This document shows, piece by piece, positions 24,830-35,331 of a DNA stretch of 64,000 nucleotides (position 1 is the stretch's first letter; the number at the start of each line of letters is the position of its first letter). The notes beneath the pieces were generated by a model. The model made no database searches and was not told the origin of the DNA. It saw nothing but the letters and a program-made list of their open reading frames with translations. This stretch comes from Orientallactaga sibirica (Eukaryota; Chordata; Mammalia; Rodentia; Dipodidae): the NCBI GenBank assembly GCA_036365145.1, contig JAEOAD010000048.1, forward strand, positions 13,414,501 through 13,478,500, read 5' to 3'. The translations under genes and the position numbers were made by a program.

Positions 24830-25160
24830 AGATTATTTGTGTGTGTATGAGTGTGTGGGCGCATGCATGTCTCAGCACATGTATGGAAGCCAGAGGACAA
24901 CTTTGAAGTCAGTCCTCATCTTTCTACTTCATTAGAGGCAGGTTTTCTCTGGCTGAATCTTGCTCCGTTATCATTTTCTGTGCTTGCATCAAACATCTGG
25001 GAAATCCTGTCCCTGCCTCCTGTCTGCTGGTAGTTGTCTTGCTGGGGTTACAGAAGCCTGCCATGGCTTCTGGGCTTTTATGTGGGCTCTGGGATTGAGC
25101 TCAAATGGTCAGGCTGGAGCAACGAGTGGTTTATTCACTGAGTTACTTCCACAGTCCCAA
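24830..25160 (-). repeat. B4-type SINE
   Basis: TG-rich end, gaagccagaggacaactttg, diverged middle, gggctctgggattgagctca, tcactgagttacttccacag. Confidence 0.7.
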
Positions 25161-25329
25161 GAAGATAATTTTCATATGTGCCTATACCCTATGAAAAGAG
25201 AAACTAATAGTTCTCAAAGGGGTTGTTCCACATTACTGTTAAAATCCTTTCTACTATTGATATGACAGGATTAAGCAAAAAAGGCATATTATTTAGAAAT
25301 GAAACAATTTTATGTAAAAATAAAATACA

Positions 25330-25505
25330 CATAGGAGCTCAGTGGGTAAGTGTACTTGTTGTGCAAGCTAGAGGACTTATGTTCCATCCCCAGAGCCCAC
25401 ATATAAAGGTAAATACAATTGCAGACAGTGTCTGTAGTCCCAAGATGGGAGACAGAAGAATTTCAGAACCTTGAGGTCCAGCTAACCTGGCGTCTGCAAC
25501 AGTGA
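25330..25505 (+). repeat. B4-type SINE, degraded
   Basis: gagctcagtgggtaagtgta, ttgtgcaagctagaggactt, then a B1-like gtctgtagtcccaagatgg. Confidence 0.6.
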
Positions 25506-25641
25506 ATTCTCCATCTCTGCCATTTTATCATTTCAAGAATGTTCAAAATGGAGCAATACTGTATGGAACATTTGGGGTCGAACTTTTATTACTCGGCATA
25601 ATTCCCATGAATTAAATGAGGGCTTTAAAAAGGTAAATGTC

Positions 25642-25815
25642 TGGGCTTGAGAGATGGCTCAGTAGTTAAAGGCACTTGATTGCAAAGCCTGCTGGCCCTG
25701 ATTCAATACTCCAGCCACTTATGTAAAGCCAGATGGGCATTGGTTTGCAGCAGCAAGAAACCCTGGCATGTACCATGCAAGTGCATGCATGGACACCCAC
25801 AGTTAAAAAATTTTT
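25642..25815 (+). repeat. tRNA-derived SINE, diverged
   Basis: gggcttgagagatggctcag; the 3' body is rearranged and lacks the CT segment. Confidence 0.85.
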
Positions 25816-25826
25816 TTAAGTGATTT

Positions 25827-26185
25827 GGGGCTGGAGAGATGGCTTAGTGGTTAAGGTGCTTGCCTGGGAAGCCTGAGGATCCAGGTTTGATTTCCCAGTA
25901 GTCACATAAAGCCAGATGCCGAAAAGAAAAACAAAGCCAGGTGTGGTGGCGCATGCCTTTAATCCCAGCACTCGAGGATCACTGTGAGTTCAAGGCCACC
26001 CTGAGACTATATAGTGAATTCCAGGCCAGCCTGGACTAGAGTAGAAAAGCCAAATGCTCAATGTGACACATGTATCTGGAGTTCATTTGTAGCTGGTAGA
26101 GGCGCTGGCACACCTATTCTCTCTCTCTATCTGCCTCTCTCTCTTTCTCAAATAAATAATAAAAATTAAAATTAAAAAAATTAAA
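25827..26185 (+). repeat. tRNA-derived SINE carrying an internal B1
   Basis: Head from ggggctggagagatggctta. The body is interrupted after gccagatgcc and resumes at gccaaatgctcaatgtgaca. Outer TSD aagtgattt at 25818-25826 and 26186-26194. Confidence 0.92.
25936..26043 (+). repeat. B1 SINE inside the SINE
   Basis: gccaggtgtggtggcgcatg to gcctggactagagta; a deletion removes about 20 bp (ggaggcagaggtagg) and there is no A-tail. gccagatgc/gccaaatgc on either side are TSD candidates. Confidence 0.9.
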
Positions 26186-27264
26186 AAGTGATTTGCTTAA
26201 ATAAAAAATTTGAAACAAAAGTGTCTAGCACCTTTCCCACTTACTATTTGTGTACCAGTCATTACCACTTAGCAAAGACCCGTGTGTAACACAAGGCACT
26301 CCTGCCTCTGCTGATAGCCTCCCCTCAACCCAAGGGAAACGCCTAGTGAAGCAGACCTCCCAATATTCATTGTCATTCTCCCTCAGGCTTTCAGAGGAAA
26401 AGTGAGAATTCTTTCACTGTTCCAACTCGATGGTTTCTTGATAGAAAGGAGTCATATTTCTTCTTAAGGGGCATTGTCCATGTCCATAATAGTCTTTTAT
26501 TTCCAGACTGTTCCATTCAGTTCTATCTTCATTCTTCTTTGACTCCTCATTTTTCCATGTTAACCAATTTAAAACAAATTTTTATATGAATTTAATTCTA
26601 AATGAAATTTCTCCAAATTGACATAATCTGAGAAGTAGAAATGAAAGTTTGAAAACATGTGTTCTTGTTTAATTGTCCCTGCAGGGAATGACCATGGCAG
26701 TTAGTGAGTCACTAACCATCACTAATATTGATCATCACGCATTTTGTTTTGATTTGTAATCATTAAGTATATAATTCATTTGGGAAAATCTTAGTACCAT
26801 TTCCTGGGAACTTTTATTTAATAAAAAGAGCTCTGTTCATACCAAGTCATTCTGAGACCTAAGCAACGGTTTTCTTTTTAGACAAGTACATAAGTGTATC
26901 ATATCTGAAACTGTTGAGAAGAGTCTTGTGTTCCCTTCAGTGCTTTGTAGAAGATCCCACTATCTCACAGCAGAGAGAATTTTTTCTGAGATTATTCTTA
27001 CTGTAAATCAGCAATGATGAGCTACTGGCCAACCTGTATCTGAGTGATTCCTCTCAATTTTTCTTCTAATGGAAAATATGGGAATTCTGTGTTTTCCTCC
27101 TTTGGTGTTATAGTCCCAAAATATATGTGACTGCACACTGAGACATTTGCACACTTCTAGTGCAGCAGCAAATTTTTCATGTATCAGTGCTTAAGACCAA
27201 GTCAAGACCAACCTATTAATTGTCCAAATAATAGCTGTCATTATCTTCATTTGAAAACTATGCT

Positions 27265-27322
27265 GTATGTGTGTGTGTATGTATGTATGTATGTATGTAT
27301 GTATGTATGTATGTATGTATGT
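27265..27322. repeat. (GTAT)n microsatellite
   Basis: About 12 tetranucleotide units after a short TG run; directly upstream of an LTR relic. Confidence 0.95.
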
Positions 27323-27339
27323 TTATTTGTTTGCTTCCA

Positions 27340-27640
27340 GTGATTGGAATGTAAAATGTCCACCATAGGTTCATGTGTTTGAATACTTAATCCCCAGTTG
27401 GTGGCACTGTTTGGAAAGGTTGTGGAATCTTTAAGAGATGGAACTTTTCAGGTTCCTTTACCCAGCAATTTACTGCTGAGATTTAGTGTCAGTATTTTTA
27501 ATCTTCAGCATCCTGAAGCAGTCTCCATTACTAAGCTATTTTCAACTGTAAAACTTGGTAACTCTTGGGCTTGCAGTTGCCCTCTTTTCCCCACCTTCCT
27601 CTGCCAAGGATGCTTTAGTTCCCTCTGAGTAGAATGTCCT
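27340..27640 (+). repeat. MaLR-type LTR relic
   Basis: ggaatgtaaaatgtccacca, aggttcatgtgtttgaatac, then ccccagttggtggcactgtt: the 5' part of a rodent MaLR (ORR1/MT-like) LTR. The 3' half is degraded and no end is visible. Confidence 0.65.
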
Positions 27641-28870
27641 CATTTGGTACCCAGAGCCACCGCCTTCACGCCCTCCCAGGAGTTAACCATTTAGCTGTTT
27701 TTTGGAGTGAGGCAAGGTCCTCAGGGAAGCAGGCCAGAGCATAAGAGTAAGGAGAATTACTGGGACCACACCAGACTGGAAATTCATGCCTACCAATAAA
27801 CATTACAAATTTTAAATTGTATCAAGTACATTGAAAGACTGAAAATTTCTAGTATTTTGACTAGGGATTGCACCATGCATTTGTAAAATAGGAAACGTGG
27901 ATTATCAGTTTATTGATGAAGGTGGTATGTGTAGCTTTAATGAGGAAGAGCTGAGAACTTTGTAGTATGAACCAGTTACATTTATAGAGCAGGGTTATGC
28001 ATGCATCATTATGATTTGTTTCTGTTTTTAAACTTGTAAGAGGAAATAGAAACGAGGAACAAAGATGATTTCTTCAGCCAAACTTGTCGAGCAGAGATCT
28101 TAACTTCGAGGCTCATGAATTGTCTTCAGAGGGTCCATGACTATCTTGCAACTTCATTTAAAAATGATTCTTCTGCCTGTCTTTTTCTTAAAAACAAAAT
28201 TTAAAGAGCAGTTTAAGACTCACAGCAAAATTGAGAAGGTAGAGGTTTCCTGTATATCCCTTTTATTTCACACACATATGGCCTCTCTCGTGATAAATGT
28301 CTCCTACCAGAGCAGTACATTTGTTACAGTTGGTAACTTTTTTTATTTTTCTAGCTCTCATGGACACTGTCTACTTGAAAATCAATAAATCTTTTCTTCT
28401 TTGGTGATGGGGTTTGAAATATTGATTTCATACATGCCAGACATGTCCTCCATCACTGAGCTAATAAACCTGTGCCCAAAACTTCATTGAAATTGCTTTG
28501 AGAGTCCATGATGTAGTATTTGATAGTTTTAACAATTTTGTAATATTAATGGTTTTGAAACATGGGGACTAGGCAGCCGTGACTTGGTACCTAGCAACTA
28601 AATGTGTCTTGTGTATGTTCACAGTACTGTTTTAGCTACCATTCTTTCATTGGTATGTTGTGAACATCTTTCAGTATTGAATTATACAATTCACATCTTC
28701 TATCATTAAGCAGCTCCATGGATTTCCATGGTATAGATGTGCAGTGACTTGTTTTTCCATTTCCATGTTGATGGTTATCAGAGAAAATTAAAACTCTGCT
28801 TCTATCATCTTTACAAATTCTGAAGGATGAACTTTTTCATTTTTTGTTATTACAAATCAAGCCCAAACAA

Positions 28871-29085
28871 GAGATGGAGAGATGGGTTAGCAGTTAAGGC
28901 ACTTGCCTGCAAAGCCAAAGGACCCAGGTTCAATTCTCCAGTACCCATGTAAAGCCAGATGCTGCATAAGGTGGTGCATGCATCTGAAGTTCATTTGTAG
29001 TGGCTGGCGACCCTGGTGCACTCACACTCACTCTCTCTGTCTGCCTCTTCTTCTCTCTCAAATGAATAAATTAAATGAATCCTTT
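28871..29085 (+). repeat. tRNA-derived SINE
   Basis: gagatggagagatgggttag, B box aggttcaattctccag, CT segment, AAATGAATAAATT tail. Confidence 0.92.
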
Positions 29086-29133
29086 TATAAAACCAAACAA
29101 ACTTCACTTTACACTTTAAAAAGTTTTCAAAAA

Positions 29134-29477
29134 GGCTGAGCATGGTGGTCCATATTTTAAAATTAACTCTTTTTTAAAATATATTTTGTTGTTTATTTGT
29201 GAGAAAGTCACGGGGGGGGGGAGAATGCGCACACCAGGGCCACCAGCCACTGCAAAGGAACTCCAGGTGCAAGCGCCCCCTTGTGCATCTGGCTTACGTG
29301 GGTTCTGGGAGAATCGAACCAGGATCCTTTGGCTTTGCAGGCAAATGCCTTAACCGCTAAGCCACCTCTCCAGCCCAGTGGCTCATTTTTTTAATCCCAG
29401 CATTCCTGGGAGGTTGAGGTAGAAGGATTGCTGTGAGTTCGAGGCTACCCTGAGACAACATGGTGAAAAAAAAAAGG
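29134..29477 (+). repeat. B1 SINE split by a tRNA-derived SINE
   Basis: The left 27 bp (ggctgagcatggtggtcc) are continued at 29377 (aatcccagcattcctgggag). Short A10 tail. Confidence 0.88.
29161..29376 (-). repeat. tRNA-derived SINE in the B1
   Basis: Antisense; a G10 run at 29212-29221 replaces the GA segment. TSD about 16 bp with mismatches (gtggtccatattttaa / gtggctcatttttttaa). Confidence 0.92.
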
Positions 29478-29760
29478 GTTCAAAAATTGTAGTATATCAT
29501 TCATATAATTATCAGGAGACTTGAATTATTACATTGTTTTCTGAGTAAACAGACTTTGTGACTGAATGCTTATAAGGGCTATAGTTTCTTGGACATTAGT
29601 GATCAACAGTGGGTATTATGCAGTACTGCAGAGCCATTAAAAGAATTCTTATAAATCCAGGGCATAATATACATTTATTCCAATTTATATACCTCTTTAC
29701 GGTAACATGACCTCATCAGTTCTCTTCCTGTATGAAGTTCTTAGGTATAATTTGATTTTT

Positions 29761-30015
29761 TAAATATTTATTTTTATTTATTTATTTATTTGAGAGAGAG
29801 ATACAGAAATAGGCAGGTAGAGAGAGAGAAAGAGAGAGAGAGAGGGAGGGAGAGAGAATGGGAGGGCCAGGGCTTCCAGCCACTGCAAACAAACCCCAGA
29901 TGCATGTGCCCCCGTGTGCATCTGGCTTATGTGGGTCCTGGAGAATAGAGCCTTGAACTGGGGTCCTTTAGGCTTCACAGGCAAGCGTTTAACCACTAAG
30001 CCATCTCTCCAGCCC
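29761..30015 (-). repeat. tRNA-derived SINE
   Basis: Antisense, long GA segment. Perfect TSD taatttgattttt at 29748-29760 and 30016-30028. Confidence 0.94.
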
Positions 30016-30162
30016 TAATTTGATTTTTGATTAGAAACGGCAGCAAGAAATTATTATTTTTTTGGCAGCAAGAAATTCTTTACAGGACATATAAAGATAG
30101 ACATACAAATTCTAATTAGGAATCCAAATCCATTCCATCTTCATTCTGACTTGTTTGTGCAT

Positions 30163-30163
30163 T

Positions 30164-30223
<60 letters not shown>

Positions 30224-30366
30224 TTTTTTCTGAGCTAGGGTCTCACTCTAGCTCAGGCTAACCTGGAATTCACTATGTCATCTCAAGGTGACCTTGAACT
30301 CACGGCAGTCCTCTTGCCTCTACCTCCCGAGTGCTGGGATTAAAGGCGTGCACCACCATGCCTGGC
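30163..30366 (-). repeat. B1 SINE with (TTTC)n expanded tail
   Basis: About 15 TTTC units stand where the reversed A-tail should be. TSD tgtgcat at 30156-30162 and 30367-30373. Confidence 0.94.
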
Positions 30367-31219
30367 TGTGCATGTTTTTCAGGGCAGATTTACAATTTTC
30401 AACATGCTTTCCACGTGATGGGCAGAAGTGGAGCTGCCAAGACTGTGGTTGGAAAGGTGACCATTGACCGGAGTCTGAATGGTGGTGTGGGAGGCTCCAG
30501 TGTCTTCAGTATCGACTCTGGCATTGCAAAGATTACTCAGTATTTTTAGTAAGAAAAGATACATATTGGTAAGTGAAGAAGAGAGTTAGGGTAACATGGG
30601 CTGTGGCACAATTCAGACTGGTTAGATTGCCTAGATGGAGACTTGAATCCAGTGGATCCCTAACAAGGTGTTCCTCCCTGTTCCCCACCTCTTTAGTGAT
30701 AAAACCTGCAAGGCCAACACTTACTTGTTTTTGAATTAAAAAATGTATATTCTATAATAAGAGTGATAATCTACAGTTGAATTCTGAACATTGTAGTTAA
30801 ATTCAAAACATAATGAGTTGGTTTTCTTTTGTTTACAAATATCTCTGCAACACACACATACACCTTAGACAATAGGAAATAAAATGATACACCAAAATCC
30901 CATTATTTAAAAAAAGCTTAAAAGAATTAAATACACATGACAAAGCAGAAGGGGAAATGAACATTTAGGAAGAAGAAGGAAAACATCAAGAGTCAGAGCA
31001 GAGGGAGGACAGAGACAAAGTCGGTATAACGGCATGTATGTATGAAAAAATGCCATCACTAAGCCCATTACTTTTGTGGTAACTTTGTAATGAAAGAATT
31101 TAAGTGCAAAAACCAAATGTCACTGGCATTAGTAGAAATGTGTTTTAAATGAAATGCCAATGTAAACCTTTTTAAAAATTATTAAGATTTGTATTAAGAG
31201 AATCATTGTCTTCTTTCAG

Positions 31220-31328
31220 ATTAATTTGCGCCTCATCTTGGTGAGTGGAAAAACAAAAGAGTTCCTGTTCTCCCCCAATGACTCTGCTTCTGACATTGCA
31301 AAACATGTGTATGACAACTGGCCAATGG
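31220..31328 (+). CDS. Ubl3: Ubl3 exon 2 (residues 10-45 and first base of codon 46)
   Basis: Preceded by a pyrimidine-rich acceptor ending ttctttcag and followed by the strong donor gtgagt. It opens in phase 0 with Ile-Asn-Leu-Arg-Leu and ends after Trp-Pro-Met plus G. It encodes the first beta hairpin and the helix (SPNDSASDIAKHVYDNW) of the ubiquitin fold. Confidence 0.97.
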
Positions 31329-34300
31329 GTGAGTGTGGATGAACACTGCTGATCGTTTAAGTCCTGTCTACCTAGAAAAGAACAAATATGTATAAGACCC
31401 AGACTTTAAAGGAAGTTACTGTTGTCTCCTCCCCTAGACGTTTCAGTTCACCTTTTCTTTCCAGAATAGTCAAGGGGCTCATTATATGCAGACCCTGTTT
31501 TTGCCTTAGCATTGTCGTAGTGTGAGTAAAAACTGGTTAATGCATATATGCTTCCATGTTTAGGTCATACACACAAAGAAAAGCAAGACAGATTGTAGTA
31601 TATGTGTCCCATGATCTCAAGTCTCTGTGCCTGATTATGACGTTTAAAGCAGCTGAGTGTCCCTGAGCAAGATCAAGCAAGGGAAAGCAGTTATGCTTAG
31701 TGTTTTCAAGTCAGTCCACAGAGATGAGTTTGAGGGAGTATTTGTGGGCAGTTCTTTACAGAAATTTATTTTAGGGCTATAGAGGTGGCTCAGTGATGAA
31801 AGGTACTTGGTTTCAAAATCTTATTTTATTTGGGCAGTATTATACTTTTGTAATTATTTGATTTAGACATTAAAATGAGTCTTAGTTCATTAAAATATCC
31901 TAATTAGTGGTAAACAAAGGTAAGAATCAAGTGTAAGTCTTTGCCATGAAAAAGTATTCCAGATGTAAAAACCTTTCACCAGTTTTGAAAATTGATTGTA
32001 TCACCTGGATGTTACTTTCATTTTGTCAAATCTCAGAAAATAAATTATTAAAACTATTTAAATTAAAATTTTAGGTCTTTATTATATCATGTAATATACA
32101 AACATCCAGCAAATGTAAATATTTATTGATTTGATAACAGTATACAACAAACATTAGGTAATAGAAGAAAGTACCTTGTACATAATATACTTCTGGAAGG
32201 AGTAAGTTTTCCTCTGCAGACTTCATCAGCCTTGTGGTGATATTGCTGATGGCGAGAATGGTCATGTAGTGTCTAGGTCCACCAGTGATGTGTTTGTTCA
32301 TAATCCCTCCTAGTCCTCCCTTAACCTTTGTTTTATAGCCATCTCCACATTCTAAATCTTGGAGAGGGCAAGAGAGATAGTAAGTCAATGGCACAGAAAT
32401 CTTGAGATTACATAAGATAATAAAACACATGGCTTCAAGTTTTTGCATCTCAAAAAAGTACTTAAAATATTTTTAGAGTAATGGCCTTTTAAAAAAACTT
32501 TTATAAGCCGGGTGTGGTGGCGCACCCTTTAATCCCAGCACTCGGGAGGCAGAGGTAGGAGGATTGCCGAGAGTTTGAGGCCACCCTGAGACTACGTAGT
32601 GAATTCCAGGTCAGCCTGGACCAGAGTGAGACCCTACCTTGCAAAACCAAAAAAAAAAAAAAAAAAACCAACTTATTTATTTGAGAGAGAGAGAGAGAGA
32701 GTCAGAAACAGAGTGAGTATGGGTGTACCAGGCCCTCTAACAATTACAAATGAACTCCAGATTCATGCGCCACTTAGTGCATCTGGTTTTACATATGTAC
32801 TGGGTTATCAAACTCAGATCCATAAGCTTTGCAGACAAGCACTTTAACCACTGAGTCACCTCTCCAGCCCTATTAGCCTTTTTAAAGTATGACTTAAAAC
32901 AGTGACCATTATTTGCCTTTATATTGGTGGAACACTTACATCTTGAACAGAAATTCTCTATTCGTATTAGTGATTTAGAAATAATGATTTCTAAGTAATT
33001 GTTATGAAGCTCTAGCAGCTTGTTTGCTCTTTGTTCTTGTTCAGAAGGGGACCCTGTGCTATCAGAGGCAGCAAAGGCTTGCCAGGAGGAGAAAGGAAAA
33101 AAGGCCTGGGTCAGGCCAACTGCAAAGCCCAATTATTTCTCCTCTTCCCACTCCCATCGTGCTATTACTGAAAAGCAGTGCTATTGTCACGTGCATGCTC
33201 ATTGTTTTGACCACTCAGAAGTCAAGTCACAAGGAGAGCCCTTTCCTTACCTCCTTCTCTTCTATCATTCACTCTTTTCAGAGTATTCTATACTGTGAGT
33301 TACCAGTTATCACCTGCTAGTAGGAGCTTCTATAGAAGCAAATGCATATAAGGAACTAGTGACAGCTGCTAGCTTTATAATCTGTTGGAATATCAGTGTC
33401 CCAATGCCTTATAATGGTTGATATTATAGAATAAATACTGTCACACATCCTACAAAGCAGTTTGTCATTTGGTTTTCTTTGTGCACTGTGCTAGCTTTCA
33501 TGTGTGTATAGTATGTCCTAATGCACATTATTTTTCATATTTTTGGTCAGCTTTTTAAAAAGATATTTATTTATTTATTTATTTATTTATTTATTTGAGA
33601 CAGAGAGAGGGCAAGAGAGAGAGACAGTGAGTGAGAATGGGCATGCCAGGGCCTCTAGCCACTGCAAACGAACTCCGGATGCATGTGCCACCATGTGCAT
33701 CTGGCTTATGTGGGCCCTGGAGAATCGAACTGGAGTCCTTAAGCTTTGCAGGCATGCACCTTAACCACTAAGCCATCTCTCCAGCCCCAGTTTTCAGTTT
33801 TAAAATGTGCATGTGAGGAGGGAGTGCAAGTGCATGTGTACACACATGTGCTGGAGGTCAGAGGACAACCTCAGATGTCATCCTCAGGAATGCCATCTAC
33901 CTCCTCTGAGTCAGGGTCTCTTGTTGGTCTGGAGCTCACCAGTTAGACTGTACTACTAGCCAGCAAGCCCCAGTGATCCTCCTGTCTCAGTTTCCCCAAC
34001 ACTGGGATCATAGATGCACGCCACCATGCCCCTAGCATTTCTGTCTGGGTTCTGGGGATTGAACTCAGGTTCTCATACTTACAAAGCAAACACTTAATCA
34101 ATTGCACTATCTCCGTAGCCCTTGTTTTTGAAGTTTCTAAGCTTGAATATTTATTATTAGCAAGGGGAGCTTAAATTGTGACTTCTGTAATGTTTATCAA
34201 TTGGCCTCAAAAAGAAAATAAAACAATGTACCCCATTATCTCATATATGAAGTCCTTTAAAATCTTGCTAAGTTTGTTACTGGCCACAAGTGTGCATTCT

Positions 34301-34468
34301 AACAAGCACAGATATTGAAACATTATCATGTTCTGTTAATTACTGATCATTGAAATTAACTTTCAAATGATTCATCTCTTTACTAGGATTAGATATTTTT
34401 TCTCAGCTCATTCATTTTGCTTAAACTTCAGGTCCAAAATTTGGCACACTTTGGTAATTCTTTTCATT

Positions 34469-34515
<47 letters not shown>

Positions 34516-35292
34516 TGAGGGAGAGAGAGCGAGAGGAAGAGACAAACAGAGGGAGAGAGAGAGAGAGAATGGACATGCCAGGGCCTCCAGCCACTGCAAA
34601 TGAACTCCTCATGCATGCACAACCTTGTTCGTCTGGCTTTACTTTGGTACTGGGGAATCAAACCTGGGTCCTTTGGCTTCGCAGGCAAGCATCTTAACTG
34701 TGAAGCCATCTCTCCAGGCCACACTTTGGTAATTCTTTAAGAGACAAAAACCAGTCTTTGGCACATCTCTTTGGGAAAGATTGAAAAGCAAGGCTGTGGT
34801 GCCTATTCAAACTGTGAGGAAGCACGGGGTGTCTTCACTGGTGCCCTGACTGTTCCACACCCAGGGCTTTGTGATAGCATGGCTAGTGGCCTGGTCATAG
34901 CAGATCTGGGTCATTCAGACAGGATGCAGTGGCTCTTTGCATGTTTCAAAGCCCATAACCAGTTACCTGCATTCTTTACAGACTGGGAAGAAGAGCAGGT
35001 CAGCAGTCCCAATATCCTGCGACTTATTTATCAAGGAAGATTTCTACATGGAAATGTCACCTTAGGAGGTAATAGTCATCTTTATAAGGAGATTTAATGC
35101 CTGTCTCATGGTAGTGTTATCTATTTGTTTATTGTAAATGCTGATTAATGCCTTTGAATTTACTAAAAAATGATAAATGCTAACTAAATTCTGCCTATTT
35201 TTACTATGCACACTCCTGTACATTTTGCCAAAAGTTAGGAAATAAGCTCTCTCCCATTGTAAAAGCCCATCCCTACTATTTTATAAATGTAT

Positions 35293-35331
<39 letters not shown>

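Larger units (their letters stand above)
1..31219 (+). other. Ubl3: Ubl3 intron 1, 3' part (incomplete)
   Basis: Everything before the exon 2 acceptor belongs to intron 1. No GC-rich first exon or CpG island is present, so the promoter is further upstream. Stretches where I see no feature: 1-528, 687-1452, 1690-2454, 3130-4290, 4905-5122, 6136-7152, 7591-8741, 8944-9715, 10053-10436, 10996-11604, 12536-12801, 14346-15094, 15541-16175, 16358-17044, 17606-18296, 18581-19112, 20831-22308, 22921-23820, 26195-27339, 27640-28870, 29478-29747 and 30374-31219. They are A/T-rich with no long conserved frame. Confidence 0.9.
31329..34981 (+). other. Ubl3: Ubl3 intron 2
   Basis: 3653 bp between exon 2 and exon 3. 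It holds a SINE fragment near 31774, a B1/tRNA-SINE inverted pair, two full antisense SINEs and a B4-type element. I see nothing in 31816-32506 or 32871-33555. Confidence 0.93.

Noticed and set aside
30331..30549. 72-codon frame around 30.4-30.5 kb as an exon
   Set aside because: The first third is B1; the rest has no homology I recognise and no acceptor/donor pair.
32071..32448. 125-codon minus-strand frame in intron 2 as a retrocopy
   Set aside because: Looks non-coding (biased to Ile/Tyr/Leu from A/T-rich sequence), no tail or TSD, no recognised protein.
34771..34981. Additional Ubl3 coding sequence upstream of exon 3
   Set aside because: A consensus acceptor sits exactly at 34981 and exon 2 joins it in phase; known UBL3 has no such segment. 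Kept only as a low-interest finding.
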